Part shown: positions 50,972 through 58,994 of the stretch, one piece after another
How positions within the stretch are numbered: position 1 is the stretch's first letter
Layout: each line of letters starts with the position of its first letter
Source: Flavobacterium alvei
GTDB lineage: Bacteria > Bacteroidota > Bacteroidia > Flavobacteriales > Flavobacteriaceae
Length of the DNA: 64,000 nucleotides
Reading direction: 5' to 3'
Assembly: GCF_002920895.1 (NCBI RefSeq)
Contig: NZ_PQVG01000008.1
Coordinates: 129,100-193,099, forward strand
Program-made: the position numbers and the translations under genes
Notes under the pieces: generated by a model
Told to the model about the DNA's origin: nothing
Seen by the model: the letters and a program-made list of their open reading frames with translations, nothing else
The model's database searches: none

Positions 50972-52576
50972 TTATGGTTTAGAGTACCACATTTCTACGG
51001 TATGATAATCTACTTTATCAGCCCCAATGGCTTGTAAAGCCCCAAAATTCCATACATATTCCGAATTGAATCTTGGGCGAACTCGGTAAGGCAATTTTCC
51101 ACCATTATCAGCAAATAATCCACTACCAGTAGGAATAACCATAGTTTTGTAAATATTTACATTGTCATAATGGTATTTGCGCATATCTGTCCAAGCTTCT
51201 AAATTTCCAAAACCAAAAAGTGAAATGTATTTTTGAAGGATGATATGACTCATGGTCAAGTTAGCTTCTGCTGGAACCACATTTACGTTAGCTAGAAAAG
51301 CTGTTTTTTCGGACGCAGTTATAGTAGTTGTGATTGGGTAAGTTGTACTAACAACAGTATTTGAGTTTACAAAATCGATACTTGCATCAATTCCTTTTTT
51401 GTATGCTGCCAATGCCAGGGTTTTGTCTCCTTTTATAAAAGCAGCTTCAGCTTTGATAAATTGAATTTCAGCATAAGTCATTAAAGGAAAATTGGCTTTA
51501 TCTCTAAAAATATATCTACCAGGAGTTGTAGGTGTTCCCTGAACAAATGTCCCCCAAAGATTAGGAATTCTGCTTGGACCAGCAGTTGATGAGGCAGTTG
51601 AATTCAGTGGATTACCTACAAAAGTATATTTAGTTGGGTCTGGATTTGCTGCCGATGCTGGAGCTGTTTCAGATGTTCCAATAGATGGAGCCAAAATTCT
51701 TGACATACGAGGGTCAATGGCTCCCGTAAAAACAGTACCATTCATAACTCTAACCATAAAATCAGTTTGACGAAAATTTGCAAAATTTTGTCTTTGTGGA
51801 CCATTAAAGTTTGAATCGGCAGATACTGTCCCATTATAGTTAATTAAAGCATTGTCTGCATTAGACGCTAAGGATTTATCGCAGGCAGCAATAACAGCAG
51901 CTGGATCATAAGTCGCTTTGTTAATTTGATTGTTCAAATTACGAGCTACAACACCCCAAGCAAATTTCGTCCATTTGGCTCTGTCTCCATTGTACATTTT
52001 ATCTCCAACGGCGGCGTATGTAGCTGAAACTTTACCATCGGTTCGAGCTAGATCAGCAACACCTTCGTTTATCAAACGCAATACTTCGGCATAAACCTTG
52101 TCTTGTCCTACATAGTCAAACGACATACGTTGTGTAAATGCTTGATCAAAATCGATCAATTCAGAATGATAATCTGTGGCAACTTGCCAAGACCAAGCTC
52201 TAATTACTTTAGAAATACCTGTAATGTCGTGGCGCTCTTCGGCAATTGCTTTTTCTTGCATTCGGGTTAAATTTAATCCGATTGAAAAGTAGGCCATTTT
52301 CCAAATTTCACCTCCCTGGTCATTATTAGCTACATAACCTAATCTATCCCATTCGTTTCCTGTTGTTGCATTACTAAAATATTGGACATATCTTCCTAAA
52401 TAACGATTGTCAAATTGTAAGCCTACAGCCATTTGTTGCTCAATAGGTGGCAGCAAAGCTTGTGCAGAAACATCTACTGGAAAACTTGGATTTACATTCA
52501 AATCTTGCAAGTTATCACACGAAACTACAGCAGTTAATAAACCGAGTGCAGTTATATATTTTTTTATATTTTTCAT
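50972..52576 (-). CDS. SusD/RagB-like nutrient-binding lipoprotein
   Basis: This is a 534-residue SusD-like_2 family lipoprotein (AVVSC, Cys20) with the N-terminal NVNPSFPVDVSAQALLPPIE, the TPR-like helices (MTYAEIQFIKAEAAFIKGDK) and the C-terminal LFGFGNLEAWTDMRKYHY. It forms the lid of the SusC transporter and binds the oligosaccharide at the cell surface. It lies 12 bp after susC. The ligand is unknown; the neighbouring MurQ, NamZ and GHL10 genes suggest peptidoglycan sugars. Confidence 0.9.
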   Translation of the reverse strand: MKNIKKYITALGLLTAVVSCDNLQDLNVNPSFPVDVSAQALLPPIEQQMAVGLQFDNRYLGRYVQYFSNATTGNEWDRLGYVANNDQGGEIWKMAYFSIGLNLTRMQEKAIAEERHDITGISKVIRAWSWQVATDYHSELIDFDQAFTQRMSFDYVGQDKVYAEVLRLINEGVADLARTDGKVSATYAAVGDKMYNGDRAKWTKFAWGVVARNLNNQINKATYDPAAVIAACDKSLASNADNALINYNGTVSADSNFNGPQRQNFANFRQTDFMVRVMNGTVFTGAIDPRMSRILAPSIGTSETAPASAANPDPTKYTFVGNPLNSTASSTAGPSRIPNLWGTFVQGTPTTPGRYIFRDKANFPLMTYAEIQFIKAEAAFIKGDKTLALAAYKKGIDASIDFVNSNTVVSTTYPITTTITASEKTAFLANVNVVPAEANLTMSHIILQKYISLFGFGNLEAWTDMRKYHYDNVNIYKTMVIPTGSGLFADNGGKLPYRVRPRFNSEYVWNFGALQAIGADKVDYHTVEMWYSKP

Positions 52577-52588
52577 TTTATATAAGTA

Positions 52589-55500
52589 TTAAAATCCTAA
52601 TTTTACTCCCATGTTCAAACCTCTAGGCGTAGAAACTGTACCAAAGTCAAAGCCAACTCCACCAGCACCACCAGCAGAAGCATTTAATCCATTAACCGCT
52701 GGATCTGCACCTGTATAATTAGTTATCATAAAAGCATCTGTCATTGTTATATTAAAAGCTAATGAACGAATAGCCGTTTTTTTCAATGTTTCAGAAGGCA
52801 ATCTATAACTCAATGTAATATCTCTCATACGCAGCCAATTGACATCTTTTTCGATAAAGTCAGCATCAACAGCACCACCAGTTCTGTAATATTCATTTTG
52901 TAAATAAGGCGTTACCATAATGTTGTTTTGAGTAGGAGTAGCCGAATTTTCTAATCCGTCTCTTATTACTCCTTGTACAACTCGTGGTTGCTCTCTATCT
53001 AAAGTTCTGGTTGAAATTCCGTTTTGGTACATCCAAAATTCGGTACCATTAAAGATGTCTCCACCTTTTCTAATGTCTAATAATATTGATAAGCTTACAT
53101 TTTTGTATTTGAAAGTGTTTTGAAAACCAAGTACAAAATCTGGATTTCTGTCACCAGCGATTACAAAGTTTGGATTTTTTAATGGATAACCTGTACTTGG
53201 ATCTATCAATATTTGTCCAGCATTATTTCTTAAATAATCTACAGCAGTTATTGTAGTAGTAGGTCCACCTACTTTTACACCACCTCTAACATTATTGTAA
53301 AGCCAAGTATCAGAAAGGTAATATTCGGTTACAGCAGCAGGAAGATTCAATACTTCGGAGCGAGTTTTATTGAAATTTAGGTTCAAATCCCAAGAAAAAC
53401 TAGCCGTTTTAACAGGTGTTGCATTTAAGGTAATTTCTAAACCTTCGTTTCTTAAGTCCCCAAAGTTTGCAGAGGTTAATACAAAACCTGTTCCATAACT
53501 CAAACGCATATTTTTCAAGATAGGATCTACAGTTTTAGTACTATAAACAGTAACATCTAATCCTAATCGATCATTAAAAAATTTCAACTCAGTACCAAAT
53601 TCGATAGATTTTCTAAATTCAGGAATTAAATTAGGATTGGCTCCTGTTACTCCATAAGCATATCCGCCGTTTGTGGTTAATTGAGAAGTAAAAATAGGAA
53701 CTGCTGAATAAGGCGAAGGGATATTTGCTGCTTCAGCATAGGAAGCTCTAATTTTTCCATAAGATAATATTTTTTTATCTTTTAATCCAGGCAAGTTGGT
53801 AAACATAAAACTGGTCGATGCAGAAGGATAAAAGAAGGGATCTGGTAATACCGAAGTCCAGTCTTTACGACCTGTTAAAGAGACAAAAACAATTTTGTCA
53901 TAATCAAAATTTAGCTCTGTAAAGAAACCTATAATTCGACTTTGAACGATTCTCTCTTGTGATCTTTGTGTTGTAGCATCTGTATTATTGATAGAATTAA
54001 AATTAGGGTCAAAATACTTGCTTCCAGAGGTAGATAAAATTCTAAAATAGTTATCATTGATAGCATTACCAATCATAATCTTGGTATTAAATTTACCAAA
54101 AGATTTCTTTGCTGTTCCTAACAAAGTAGAGTTTAAGTTACTGGTACTGTTATAATAAGTTTCAATAAATCCACCCGTTGAAAGTCCCGCAGCCGATTCA
54201 GGGTGAATAGCTCTGAATCCTTGACCTGAATTTACATCCCAACCCACACGAGCGGTGAAATTTAACCAAGAGGCAGGGTCATAGATTAAACCAACATTGG
54301 TTACAAAACGGTTGTTCCAGTCTGTAGATAAGTTTTTATTAACATCCCAAAAAGGGTTGTCAGTTTCAGTATCTAAAGCACCTGAAGTGATTTTTTTTCT
54401 TGTTCCATCGGTATTCAAGTAATCGCGAACATCTAGATTTTGAGGCCATCCTAGCAATGTCAACAAATAACCATTGCTACCTGTTAATCCCCCAGAACCT
54501 CCTTTTGAAGCTTTATCATTTTCAGATTTTGTAAAACTAAAAGTTCCTTCTGATTTAAATTTAGGAGATATTTTTGCAGTAGCATTCAAACTAGCCGTCA
54601 AACGTTCGTAAGAAGTGTTTGGAGTTATCCCTTCTTGTTTTAAATTACTCAAGGATAATCTATACGAAGTGTTTTCAGTACCTGCTTCAAAAGATAAATT
54701 ATGAGTGGTAGAGGTACCTACTCTGAAAAAATTACCAATATTGTCATAGAATTTTGTACCAGGAGCAAAAGCCTCTCCAAATTGTCTTCTATAATCTGTA
54801 TTTGTAATTCCTCCTGAACCTCTTTGATATACGTTTTGAGTTTCTGGGAAACGATAAACTTGATCTAGTCTTGTATTAGTAGAGTAACTAACTCTTCCAA
54901 CCCCTTGTTTCCCTTTTTTTGTGGTAATAACAATAGCTCCATTACCAGCTTGCATACCGTAAAGAGCTGCTGCTTCTGGTCCTTTCAGGATAGTGATGGA
55001 TTCAATATCCTCTGGGTTGATATCGGCTCCTCTATTGGTGTAATCTTGGTTTCGGTTTGGAGCATTCGAAATCATCAATCCTTGATCTAATGTTTCGTTA
55101 CTTACAGGCAAACCATCTACAATATATAAAGGTGTATTGTTTCCACTCAAAGAGTTTACCCCTCTTAACTGAATTGCTGTAGATGCTCCAGGTGCACCAG
55201 TACTACTTGTTACCGTTAAACCTGCAATACGACCTTGTAGCGCATTGGCAAAATTGGAACGTTGGGTATCGGCGATTTCCTGACCTTTAACTGCCTGTGC
55301 AGAATAACCTAAAGAGGATTTATCTAAAGTTCTACCCATAGACCCCGTAATTACAACTTCTTTCAAGACTTGAGAACTTTCATTAATAATGATATTCAAT
55401 TTAGCCCCAGTAACTTTTACTTCTTTGGTTTCAAAACCAATAAATGTAATTACTAAAGTAGCTCCATTTTTGGTGTTAATAGAGAAGCTACCATCTCCTC

Positions 55501-55660
55501 CTGTAGAGGAACCGTTTTTTGTCCCTTTTTCAAGGATGTTAACACCCGGCAAAGAATAGCCATTGGTGTCTGTAACTTTACCTTTTACTGTGAGATTTTG
55601 CGAATAAGTTGTAATTATTCCAGCAAAAAACAGCAAAAGAATTAAATACTTTTTTTTCAT
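52589..55660 (-). CDS. SusC/RagA-type TonB-dependent outer-membrane transporter
   Basis: This is a 1023-residue transporter with a signal peptide ending at TTYSQ. A carboxypeptidase-regulatory-like domain (about 23-105, VKGKVTDTNGYSLPGVNILE) leads, then the plug (about 120-245, GRIAGLTVTSSTGAPG, NTPLYIVDGLPV and ESITILKGPEAAALYG), then a 22-stranded barrel ending MGVKLGF. It imports ligands handed over by SusD using TonB energy. The promoter region holds AATAAYGCA repeats (operator candidates). It is the first gene of the operon susC-susD-DUF4397. Confidence 0.93.
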   Translation of the reverse strand: MKKKYLILLLFFAGIITTYSQNLTVKGKVTDTNGYSLPGVNILEKGTKNGSSTGGDGSFSINTKNGATLVITFIGFETKEVKVTGAKLNIIINESSQVLKEVVITGSMGRTLDKSSLGYSAQAVKGQEIADTQRSNFANALQGRIAGLTVTSSTGAPGASTAIQLRGVNSLSGNNTPLYIVDGLPVSNETLDQGLMISNAPNRNQDYTNRGADINPEDIESITILKGPEAAALYGMQAGNGAIVITTKKGKQGVGRVSYSTNTRLDQVYRFPETQNVYQRGSGGITNTDYRRQFGEAFAPGTKFYDNIGNFFRVGTSTTHNLSFEAGTENTSYRLSLSNLKQEGITPNTSYERLTASLNATAKISPKFKSEGTFSFTKSENDKASKGGSGGLTGSNGYLLTLLGWPQNLDVRDYLNTDGTRKKITSGALDTETDNPFWDVNKNLSTDWNNRFVTNVGLIYDPASWLNFTARVGWDVNSGQGFRAIHPESAAGLSTGGFIETYYNSTSNLNSTLLGTAKKSFGKFNTKIMIGNAINDNYFRILSTSGSKYFDPNFNSINNTDATTQRSQERIVQSRIIGFFTELNFDYDKIVFVSLTGRKDWTSVLPDPFFYPSASTSFMFTNLPGLKDKKILSYGKIRASYAEAANIPSPYSAVPIFTSQLTTNGGYAYGVTGANPNLIPEFRKSIEFGTELKFFNDRLGLDVTVYSTKTVDPILKNMRLSYGTGFVLTSANFGDLRNEGLEITLNATPVKTASFSWDLNLNFNKTRSEVLNLPAAVTEYYLSDTWLYNNVRGGVKVGGPTTTITAVDYLRNNAGQILIDPSTGYPLKNPNFVIAGDRNPDFVLGFQNTFKYKNVSLSILLDIRKGGDIFNGTEFWMYQNGISTRTLDREQPRVVQGVIRDGLENSATPTQNNIMVTPYLQNEYYRTGGAVDADFIEKDVNWLRMRDITLSYRLPSETLKKTAIRSLAFNITMTDAFMITNYTGADPAVNGLNASAGGAGGVGFDFGTVSTPRGLNMGVKLGF

Positions 55661-55690
55661 AGTGGTTAAATTTGATTAGTTAATTAATAC

Positions 55691-55717
55691 AAACTTAATA
55701 CATTATTCTTAACAAAT
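55691..55717 (-). promoter_or_regulatory. Candidate promoter of susC
   Basis: The minus strand reads taagtttg (55698-55691), a TAnnTTTG box, 30 bp before the ATG. A TTTG lies 15 bp upstream (55717-55714); the spacing is shorter than usual (about 19). A candidate operator element lies between the two boxes, suited to repression. Confidence 0.45.
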
Positions 55718-55772
55718 ACATTATTATGCTGGTTTTTTTTAACAAATTTCTTCAATAACGCATAATAATGCA
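55701..55772. promoter_or_regulatory. Cluster of AATAAYGCA-type elements (putative operator) upstream of susC
   Basis: The sequence aataacgcataataatgcaa (55754-55773) holds two direct elements exactly 10 bp apart. The inverted form attattatgc lies at 55721-55730, and a partial cattatt at 55702. The spacing of one helical turn suggests cooperative binding of a regulator. The same elements occur upstream of nagB. Confidence 0.55.
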
Positions 55773-55858
55773 ATATTTTTTGCTGTTTGACGCTATTTTA
55801 CAGAAAAAACATTAAAACAAGACCTCGGTTTCATTAAAAAAAATATAACCTTATTAAT

Positions 55859-55888
55859 TTTGATAAGAAGTATTTTTATATATATTTG
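55859..55888 (+). promoter_or_regulatory. Candidate promoter of the DeoR/GlpR-type regulator gene
   Basis: TTTG (55859-55862) and tatatttg (55881-55888) are separated by 18 bp, close to the Bacteroidota TTTG-N19-TAnnTTTG consensus. The regulator ATG lies 24 bp downstream. Confidence 0.6.
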
Positions 55889-55912
55889 AAAATAATATTA
55901 ATTTTTTTGACA

Positions 55913-56662
55913 ATGCTAAAAGCGGAAAGACAGAAATTCATAATGACTAAAATAGCTTTAGAACAGAAAGTTAACACGATTACACTCGCGTTAGATCTAT
56001 CTGTTTCAGAGGATACCGTCAGAAGGGATTTGAATGAATTAAACAAAAAGGGATTGCTCGAAAAAGTATATGGTGGAGCTATACCAATCGCTGAAAAGCC
56101 AACTAGTGTTTTTGATTTGGTTGTTGTAAATGGAGGCAAAAAGGATATTATTGGTCACAAAGCTCTTTCTTTAATTGCTGATGGACAGGTTATTATAATG
56201 AGTGGAGGTACCACAAATTTAGCTTTCACAAAATTACTCCCTTCTGATTTAAAAGCAACTATATATACTTATAGTTTGCCAATAGCTATGCAGTTAGCTC
56301 AACATCCTAGTGTAGAAGTAATTTTTATAGGGGGTAAATTGCAGAAAAATGCAATGGTGACTATTGGTATGGATGTAGTACAAGTTTTGTCCAAGCTTAA
56401 AGCAGATATTTGTTTTATGGGTTCTAGTAGTATTAACGTTAGACTTGGTCTTACGGAAATGGGGTATGAGGTGTCTCTTGTGAAAAAAGCAATGATGGAA
56501 GCTTCTGATAATGTAGTGTGTATGGTTACTTCTGAAAAATTAGACACTAAAATGCCGTATGTTGTTTGTGAACTAAACCAATTGAATATAATTATTACTG
56601 ATTTAAATCCAGACGCTCCAATCTTGGAGGAATACGCTAAAGCTGGAGTTCAGCTCATGTAA
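55913..56662 (+). CDS. DeoR/GlpR family transcriptional regulator
   Basis: This is a 249-residue regulator from the ATG at 55913 (MLKAERQKFIM); an upstream TTG reading from 55886 is discarded because it overlaps the promoter box. The N-terminal winged helix has LDLSVSEDTVRRDLNELNKK. The C-terminal DeoRC sensor domain has DGQVIIMSGGTTNLAF, IFIGGKL and ICFMGSSSINVRLGLTEMGY. These proteins bind phosphorylated sugars and usually repress. It is divergent from susC and directly upstream of the nagB fusion, so it is the likely regulator of the amino-sugar locus, binding the AATAAYGCA-type elements. Confidence 0.88.
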   Translation: MLKAERQKFIMTKIALEQKVNTITLALDLSVSEDTVRRDLNELNKKGLLEKVYGGAIPIAEKPTSVFDLVVVNGGKKDIIGHKALSLIADGQVIIMSGGTTNLAFTKLLPSDLKATIYTYSLPIAMQLAQHPSVEVIFIGGKLQKNAMVTIGMDVVQVLSKLKADICFMGSSSINVRLGLTEMGYEVSLVKKAMMEASDNVVCMVTSEKLDTKMPYVVCELNQLNIIITDLNPDAPILEEYAKAGVQLM

Positions 56663-56674
56663 ATAAAATATTTA

Positions 56675-56728
56675 TGCGTTTTGTTGCGTTATTTGTATTT
56701 TTTTTATTAAAATAATGCAACAAAGTGC
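56675..56728. promoter_or_regulatory. 18-bp imperfect palindrome (putative operator) upstream of nagB
   Basis: The arm gcgttttgttgcgttatt (56676-56693) pairs with aataatgcaacaaagtgc (56711-56728), 15 of 18 positions, with a 17-bp spacer. Each arm contains TGC-type elements with a 10-bp period. The spacer and the right arm lie just upstream of a TAnnTTTG box. Confidence 0.6.
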
Positions 56729-56748
56729 TTTTTGTTTGTTTTCTTGTC

Positions 56749-56756
56749 TATATTTG
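56749..56756 (+). promoter_or_regulatory. Candidate -7 box of nagB
   Basis: The sequence tatatttg lies 28 bp before the ATG. TTTG at 56731-56734 is 14 bp upstream, closer than the usual spacing. Confidence 0.45.
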
Positions 56757-56784
56757 TGTTGTAAATCTTTAACACGACACAAGA

Positions 56785-58713
56785 ATGAGCACAATTCAAA
56801 CTTTAACGTATGCAAAACCTGGAAAGTACGAAACAACCCGTTTTGAAAAAATCCATAATGTCATTTTTCAAAACTCGGTAGAAGCTTCTAGGATTGTTGC
56901 ACAAGAAATAGCCCATTTAATAAAATCAAAACAAGCCAAAAATAAAACTTGCGTTTTAGGGTTGGCTACAGGCTCTTCTCCTATAAAGGTTTATGAGGAA
57001 TTGGTGCGACTTCATAAAGAAGAGGGACTTAGTTTTAGCAATGTTGTTACTTTTAATCTGGATGAATATTATCCAATGAATAAAGAAAACAATCAGAGCT
57101 ATTATTATTTTATGCATCAACATCTTTTTAATCACATCGATATTAAGCCAGAAAATGTGAATATTCCCGATGGGACTGTTTCTATTGAAAGCCTGAATCA
57201 GTATTGTGTTGATTATGAAAATAAAATTGCAAAAGCTGGTGGACTTGACTTTCAATTACTTGGAATTGGCCGTACTGGTCATGTCGGTTTCAACGAACCG
57301 GGTTCTCATATTAACTCTGGAACTAGAATTATCACTTTAGATCACATTACTAGAGTAGATGCTTCTTCTGATTTTAACGGTATCAATCAAGTTCCAAAAA
57401 GAGCCATTACAATGGGAGTTTCTACCATTCTTCGATCAAAAAGAATTGTATTGATGGCTTGGGGACAAAATAAGGCTTCTATTATCAAGACAACCATTCA
57501 AGGAGAAATTAGTTCCGAAGTACCTGCCACTTTTTTGCAAAATCACAATAATGTAACTTTTGTTTTAGACCAATCGGCAGCTTCAGAATTAACCCGATTT
57601 GAAACACCATGGTTAGTTGGAGAATGTATTTGGACAAAAGAATTGAAACACAAAGCTATTGTTTGGCTGTGTAAAGAAACCAATCAAGCCATATTAAAAC
57701 TTACCGATAGAGATTACAATAATAATGGAATGTCAGACCTTTTGGCACAAGAAGGTTCTGCTTATGATTTGAATATCAATATGTTCAATGTTTTGCAGCA
57801 TACTATAACGGGTTGGCCAGGCGGAAAACCAAATGTTGATGATTCTCATAGACCAGAAAGAGCCAATCCTGCCCAAAAAAGAGTTATTCTTTTTAGTCCA
57901 CATCCAGATGATGATGTAATTTCTATGGGGGGAACTTTTTCTAAATTGATTAAGCAAGGACACGATGTGCATGTTGTTTATCAAACCTCAGGAAACATAG
58001 CTGTTACTGATGATGAAGCTTTGAAATTTGCCGAAGTGTGCAATGATTTTATTGGAGGCAAAAAAGATTTGGATATTAATTTTCAAGAGGTTATTGATTT
58101 CATTAATAATAAAAAAGAAAATGAAGTCGATTCTTCGGAAGTTAGAAAATTAAAGGGATTAATTAGACGTCGAGAATCTTATGCAGCCACACGTTACATT
58201 GGATTAAAAGATGAAAACACCCATTTTTTGGATCTTCCTTTTTATGAAACAGGAAAAATAAAGAAAAATCCATTGGGAGCAGAAGATATTGCTATAGTAA
58301 AAGACATTATAGAAAAAATCAAACCACATCAGGTTTTTGCTGCAGGCGATTTAGCCGATCCACACGGTACTCATGAAGTTTGTCTAAATGCCATTTTGGC
58401 GGCAATGAATTTATTGAAACACGAATCTTTTATGAATGATTGTTGGTTGTGGCTGTATAGAGGAGCTTGGCACGAATGGGATGTTCATGAAATAGATATG
58501 GCGGTTCCATTAAGTCCTGACGAGGTTTTGTTAAAAAGACATGCTATTTTGTATCACCAATCTCAAAAAGACAGAGTAATGTTTCAAGGCAACGATTCAA
58601 GAGAATTTTGGGTAAGAGCAGAGGATCGCAACAAGAATACTGCAAAAATTTATGATGAGCTAGGGTTGTCCGAATATCAGGCGATTGAAGCCTTCAAACG
58701 CTATAATTACTAG
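56785..58713 (+). CDS. nagB: NagB-like glucosamine-6-phosphate deaminase fused to a PIG-L (LmbE) deacetylase domain
   Basis: This is a 642-residue cytoplasmic protein. Residues about 30-290 are a NagB fold: LATGSSPIKVYEEL, VTFNLDEYYPM (proton-transfer Asp), GIGRTGHVGFNEPGS and the allosteric-site region. The position of E. coli Asp141 (NDGHIAFNEP) holds Thr164 here, while the His and Glu are kept. Residues about 370-620 are a PIG-L zinc deacetylase: VILFSPHPDDDVISMGG and DPHGTHEVCLNA give the His-Pro-Asp-Asp and His-x-x-His set. The chain could remove the acetyl group and deaminate the sugar, replacing a separate NagA. It follows the regulator by 122 bp. Confidence 0.85.
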   Translation: MSTIQTLTYAKPGKYETTRFEKIHNVIFQNSVEASRIVAQEIAHLIKSKQAKNKTCVLGLATGSSPIKVYEELVRLHKEEGLSFSNVVTFNLDEYYPMNKENNQSYYYFMHQHLFNHIDIKPENVNIPDGTVSIESLNQYCVDYENKIAKAGGLDFQLLGIGRTGHVGFNEPGSHINSGTRIITLDHITRVDASSDFNGINQVPKRAITMGVSTILRSKRIVLMAWGQNKASIIKTTIQGEISSEVPATFLQNHNNVTFVLDQSAASELTRFETPWLVGECIWTKELKHKAIVWLCKETNQAILKLTDRDYNNNGMSDLLAQEGSAYDLNINMFNVLQHTITGWPGGKPNVDDSHRPERANPAQKRVILFSPHPDDDVISMGGTFSKLIKQGHDVHVVYQTSGNIAVTDDEALKFAEVCNDFIGGKKDLDINFQEVIDFINNKKENEVDSSEVRKLKGLIRRRESYAATRYIGLKDENTHFLDLPFYETGKIKKNPLGAEDIAIVKDIIEKIKPHQVFAAGDLADPHGTHEVCLNAILAAMNLLKHESFMNDCWLWLYRGAWHEWDVHEIDMAVPLSPDEVLLKRHAILYHQSQKDRVMFQGNDSREFWVRAEDRNKNTAKIYDELGLSEYQAIEAFKRYNY

Positions 58714-58770
58714 TGAAAAGCAATTCAAAAGTCGGATTATAAAAGACTAATTCAAATATTGAACTTATAG

Positions 58771-58806
58771 AAAAAAGTGGTGGGAAGAAATTTCGACCAC
58801 TTTTTT
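58771..58806 (+). terminator. Terminator after nagB
   Basis: An 11-bp stem (aaaaaagtggt with accactttttt) and a T-run lie 58 bp past the stop. The rest of this 281-bp gap holds a TAnnTTTG box (58923-58930) before the permease gene and nothing else I recognise. Confidence 0.85.
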
Positions 58807-58994
58807 AGTTTTATTCAACTTAAAAAAAAAAGAAATAGATTTTAAAATAAAGGAAGGACATTTTAAGAACAATTGGAAGTTAAAAATAGCAACTCAAAAC
58901 TTTATAAATTGAATTTGTTTTCTATATTTGAAAATATAAAATAGGGAACTAAAATAGATTCTAAATTAGTAGCCCATAACTATAAAATTCACCA

